A stretch of 7,156 bases of DNA from Paracoccaceae bacterium. Lineage in GTDB: Bacteria; Pseudomonadota; Alphaproteobacteria; Rhodobacterales; Rhodobacteraceae. Positions 4,782 through 7,156 of this stretch are shown piece after piece. Positions within the stretch are counted from its first letter, which is position 1. Each line of letters opens with the position of its first letter. The notes under the pieces are model-generated. The model was given only the letters and a program-made list of their open reading frames with translations. It did no database searches and was not told the DNA's origin. Made by a program: the position numbers and the translations under genes. The DNA is taken from assembly GCA_026997055.1 (NCBI GenBank), contig JALWJU010000142.1, forward strand, positions 1 through 7,156, written 5' to 3'.

Positions 4782-5582
4782 ATGGCTCACGCAAAGAACC
4801 ACGACTATCACATCCTGCCCCCCTCGATACAACCCTTCCTGGGGGCGCTCGGTGCCTTCGTCATGCTGTATGGCGCGGTCCTGTGGATGCATGGCGGCGC
4901 GCCGTGGATGGGGCTCGTGGGCCTCGCGCTCGTGCTCTACGTCATGTGGTCCTGGTGGGCCGAGGTGATCCATGAGGGCAACAGCGGCGATCATACCCCG
5001 GTGGTGCGCATCGGCCTGCGCTACGGGATGGTGCTGTTCATCATGTCCGAGGTGATGTTCTTCGTGGCGTGGTTCTGGAGCTTCTTCAAGCATGCGCTCT
5101 ACCCGATGGGGCCGAACTCCCCGGCCCAGGACGGCACCTGGCCGCCCGCGGGGATCGAGACCTTCGACCCCTGGGGCCTGCCGCTGATCAATACCGTGAT
5201 CCTGCTGCTCTCGGGCGTCGCCGTGACCTGGGCGCACCACGCCATCGCCCATGAAAACAACCGGCGCGACCTGATCCGCGGCCTGGCCATCGCCGTGGTG
5301 CTGGGGATCAGCTTCACCGTCCTGCAGGCGGTGGAATACATGGAGGCGCCGTTTGACTTCGCCGGAAATATCTACGGGGTGAATTTCTTCATGGCCACGG
5401 GCTTTCACGGCTTTCATGTGATCGTGGGCACGATCTTCCTGTTCGTCTGCCTGATCCGTGCGATCAGGGGCGACTTCACCCCGGAAAACCACGTCGGCTT
5501 CGAGGCCGCCGCCTGGTACTGGCACTTCGTCGATGTGGTGTGGCTGTTCCTGTTCGGGGTGATCTACATCTGGGGCAGTTGA
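4782..5582 (+). CDS. coxC: Cytochrome c oxidase subunit III (CoxC/CtaE)
   Basis: Subunit III stabilises the oxidase and supports sustained proton uptake by subunit I; it carries no redox metal. The 266-residue protein has the usual seven membrane helices. The conserved glutamate E90 is in FIMSEVMFFVAWFWSFF (86-102), the lipid-binding region near the proton pathway. Other signatures are WPPAGIETFDPWGLPLINT (120-138), ATGFHGFHVIVGT (205-217) and the C-terminal WYWHFVDVVWLFLF (245-258). Its length matches Paracoccus and Rhodobacter subunit III (about 266-274). The start follows ctaG by 17 bases, with only a modest AGGGA (4767-4771) ten bases before the ATG, so translation may rely partly on coupling. 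It is the last gene before a terminator-like hairpin. In many relatives a DUF983 gene comes next, but none is present here. Confidence 0.97.
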   Translation: MAHAKNHDYHILPPSIQPFLGALGAFVMLYGAVLWMHGGAPWMGLVGLALVLYVMWSWWAEVIHEGNSGDHTPVVRIGLRYGMVLFIMSEVMFFVAWFWSFFKHALYPMGPNSPAQDGTWPPAGIETFDPWGLPLINTVILLLSGVAVTWAHHAIAHENNRRDLIRGLAIAVVLGISFTVLQAVEYMEAPFDFAGNIYGVNFFMATGFHGFHVIVGTIFLFVCLIRAIRGDFTPENHVGFEAAAWYWHFVDVVWLFLFGVIYIWGS

Positions 5583-5624
5583 GCGGGCCGGGCCGCTCCG
5601 GGGCGATCCGGGCAGTTCGAAAAA

Positions 5625-5640
5625 GTTGACAGCTGTCAAC
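5625..5640. promoter_or_regulatory. Perfect 16-bp palindrome, possible operator
   Basis: GTTGACAGCTGTCAAC reads the same on both strands and stands in a short AT-richer island between coxC and surf1. Such symmetry is typical of a dimeric repressor or activator site, but I cannot name the protein. It contains TTGACA (5626-5631), an ideal -35 hexamer, yet no convincing -10 follows at 16-18 bases (AAAGTG at 17). As RNA it could form a six-pair hairpin with an AGCT loop. Confidence 0.6.
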
Positions 5641-5661
5641 TCGTTACCAAAGTGTTAACAG

Positions 5662-5691
5662 GGGCGCGGGGCGCGCGAACCCGCGCCCTTT
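5662..5691 (+). terminator. Terminator-like hairpin after coxC
   Basis: GGGCGCGGG (5662-5670) pairs perfectly with CCCGCGCCC (5680-5688), loop of nine bases, followed by TTT. The stem is strong but the U-run is only three bases, so termination is probably partial. It lies 26 bases before the surf1 start and 80 after the coxC stop. With no promoter visible in the remaining 25 bases, surf1 and thrC would be expressed by read-through or from a promoter upstream of the hairpin. Confidence 0.6.
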
Positions 5692-5716
5692 CCTGTGGCA
5701 GCGAAGAAGGGGCGGC

Positions 5717-6391
5717 ATGCGCGCGCGTTTCATCCTCACCCTGGTGCTGGCGCTGATCGTGCTGGCCGTGCTGGTCTCGCTCGGCACCTGGCAGATGCGC
5801 CGGCTTGAGTGGAAGCGCGGCGTGCTCGCCGATATCGAAGCGCGGATTGCCGCCGCGCCGGCGGACCTGCCCGCAAGCCCGGAGCCCGCGCGCGACCGCT
5901 ACCTGCCGGTGCGCCTGAGCGGCACCCTCACCGGCGAAGGGGTGCGCGTGCTCGCCTCGACCCGCGACCGGGGCGCGGGCTACCGGATCATCAAGGTGCT
6001 GGAGACGGGCGCGGGCCGGCGCCTGATGGTCGATCTCGGCTTTCTGCCGGTCGCCGCCGCCACGCCGGAGCTGACCGGCCCGCTCACCGTCACCGGCAAC
6101 CTGCACTGGCCCGACGAGCTCGACCGCTGGACGCCCCCGCCCGAGCCGGAAAGGGGCCTCTTCTTCGCCCGTGACGTGCCCACGCTTGCGGCGCATCTCG
6201 GAACCGAACCGCTGCTGATCGTCGCGCGGCGCACCGAGCCGGCGCTTGCGGCCATCCGGCCGCTGCCGGTCTCCACCGAAGCGATCCCCAACCGCCACCT
6301 GGAATATGTCATCACCTGGTTTTCCTTCGCCGCGATCTGGTCGGTGATGACAGGGGTCGTGCTTTGGCGTATATGGCGGCGAACCTTCTGA
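5717..6391 (+). CDS. surf1: SURF1-family oxidase assembly protein
   Basis: Surf1 (Shy1 in yeast) is an inner-membrane protein that binds heme A and helps its insertion into subunit I of the aa3 oxidase. The 224-residue protein has the family layout of an N-terminal helix (about 5-21), a periplasmic domain, and a C-terminal helix (about 198-218). The conserved LGTWQMRRLEWK motif is at 22-33. DLGFLP (106-111) matches the usual conserved D/N-xGWVP-type strand, and NRHLEYVITWF (192-202) matches the family NxHLxYAxTWF signature before the second helix. The ATG has GAAGGGG (5706-5712) just upstream. The TGA overlaps the thrC ribosome-binding site, so the two are probably translated from one mRNA. 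It is separated from coxC by a palindrome and a terminator-like hairpin, which suggests expression lower than that of the structural genes. Confidence 0.94.
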   Translation: MRARFILTLVLALIVLAVLVSLGTWQMRRLEWKRGVLADIEARIAAAPADLPASPEPARDRYLPVRLSGTLTGEGVRVLASTRDRGAGYRIIKVLETGAGRRLMVDLGFLPVAAATPELTGPLTVTGNLHWPDELDRWTPPPEPERGLFFARDVPTLAAHLGTEPLLIVARRTEPALAAIRPLPVSTEAIPNRHLEYVITWFSFAAIWSVMTGVVLWRIWRRTF

Positions 6392-6402
6392 GGAATCGAC
6401 AT

Positions 6403-7156
6403 ATGCGCTACATTTCCACCCGCGGCCAGGCGCCGGCGCTCGGCTTCGAAGAGGCGATGCTGAGCGGGCTTGCGCGCGACGGCGGGCTGTATCTGCCCGA
6501 GACCGTCCCGACGCTGGATCACGGCCAGATCGCCGGCCTTGCCGGGCGGCCCTACGAAGAGGTGGCGCTTGCGGTCATGCGCCCCTTCATCGGCGAGAGC
6601 TTCGGCGAGGAGGAGCTGGGCGAGCTCATCGCGCGCGCCTATGAGGGCTTCGGCCACGCCGCGCGCGCGCCGCTGGTGCAGCTGGCGCCCGATCACTTCC
6701 TGCTCGAGCTTTTCCACGGGCCGACGCTGGCCTTCAAGGATTTCGCCATGCAGCTGATCGGCCAGCTGTTTCAGGCCGCGCTCGCGCGGCGCGGCGAGCG
6801 GGTGACGATCGTCGGCGCCACCTCGGGCGATACCGGCTCGGCGGCGATCGAGGCCTTCAGGGGGCTTGAGAATGTGGACGTGTTCATCCTCTTTCCCGAA
6901 GGCCGCGTCTCAGACGTGCAGCGCAAGCAGATGACCACGCCGAGCGAGGCCAACGTGCATGCGCTCGCGGTCGAGGGCGATTTCGACACCTGCCAGGCCC
7001 TGCTCAAGGACATGTTCAACGACTTCGCCTTCCGCGACGAGGTGCGCCTTGCCGGGGTCAATTCGATCAACTGGGCCCGCGTGCTGGCGCAGGTGGTCTA
7101 TTACTTCACGGCGGCCACCTCGCTCGGCGCGCCCATGCGCCCGGTGCGCTTCACCG
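6403..7156 (+). CDS. thrC: Threonine synthase, N-terminal part (cut by window end)
   Basis: Threonine synthase converts O-phosphohomoserine to threonine with pyridoxal phosphate, the last step of threonine biosynthesis in the cytoplasm. The first 251 residues are visible, with no stop before the window ends; the full protein should be about 460 residues. The N-terminus MRYISTRGQAP and the DGGLYLPE motif (26-33) are typical of the long class of threonine synthases. The cofactor lysine is K112 in FHGPTLAFKDFAMQ, and the phosphate-binding loop GATSGDTG is at 138-145. FPEGRVSDVQRKQM (164-177) and GVNSINWARVLAQ (218-230) are further signatures. GAGGA (6390-6394) is eight bases upstream and overlaps the surf1 stop. 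The surf1-thrC pairing is common in alphaproteobacteria, with no known functional reason. No frame break is seen. Confidence 0.96.
   Translation, partial: MRYISTRGQAPALGFEEAMLSGLARDGGLYLPETVPTLDHGQIAGLAGRPYEEVALAVMRPFIGESFGEEELGELIARAYEGFGHAARAPLVQLAPDHFLLELFHGPTLAFKDFAMQLIGQLFQAALARRGERVTIVGATSGDTGSAAIEAFRGLENVDVFILFPEGRVSDVQRKQMTTPSEANVHALAVEGDFDTCQALLKDMFNDFAFRDEVRLAGVNSINWARVLAQVVYYFTAATSLGAPMRPVRFT

Noticed and set aside
4638..5639. A 333-codon minus-strand open frame opposite coxC, and similar frames opposite ctaG and surf1
   Set aside because: These are high-GC shadows; no ribosome-binding site or protein family supports them.
5625..5640. Leftward promoter from the TTGACA on the minus strand of the palindrome
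   Set aside because: It follows automatically from the palindrome, and no leftward gene exists; it would only yield RNA antisense to coxC.
1..7156. A new defence, mobile or biosynthetic system
   Set aside because: Every supported gene belongs to the known oxidase cluster or to tldD/thrC. No transposase, integrase, direct-repeat array, toxin-antitoxin pair or atypical base composition was seen.

Overview
This 7.2 kb window looks like a chromosomal piece of a high-GC alphaproteobacterium, most likely of the order Rhodobacterales. Three things point there: the gene order tldD / coxB-ctaB-(small CoxF-like)-ctaG-coxC-surf1-thrC, with coxA not between coxB and ctaB; the CoxB sequence, whose loop before the CuA domain is of the Rhodobacter type; and an intergenic element just after the tldD stop codon that I associate with this order. 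No mobile element, CRISPR array, tRNA, rRNA or defence module was seen.

Layout. Positions 1-175 hold no supported gene, only the downstream flank of tldD. tldD (176-1597) lies on the minus strand. A divergent control region (1598-1904) follows, with two FNR-type boxes and a structured leader. The rightward cluster is then coxB/ctaC (1905-2840), a 151-base GC-rich spacer, ctaB (2992-3924), a 64-codon single-membrane-span gene (3926-4120), ctaG (4117-4764) and coxC/ctaE (4782-5582). A 134-base gap holds a perfect 16-bp palindrome and a terminator-like hairpin. surf1 (5717-6391) and the 5' part of thrC (6403 to the window end, cut off) complete the window.

How the genes work together. CoxB and CoxC are subunits II and III of an aa3-type cytochrome c oxidase. 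CtaB makes heme O, the precursor of heme A. CtaG (Cox11) delivers copper to the CuB site of subunit I, and Surf1 helps heme A insertion. The small protein is probably an assembly-associated membrane protein of unknown biochemical role. Subunit I (coxA/ctaD) and heme A synthase (ctaA) are not in the window and must be elsewhere. TldD (peptide-processing metalloprotease) and ThrC (threonine biosynthesis) are flanking genes with no known link to respiration.

All complete genes look intact, with expected motifs and lengths. I see no clearly new biological system. The most interesting parts are non-coding: the paired FNR boxes in the tldD-coxB divergent region, the long hairpin and 17-bp tandem duplication in the coxB leader, the triplicated Shine-Dalgarno-like repeat before ctaB, and the palindrome plus terminator between coxC and surf1.
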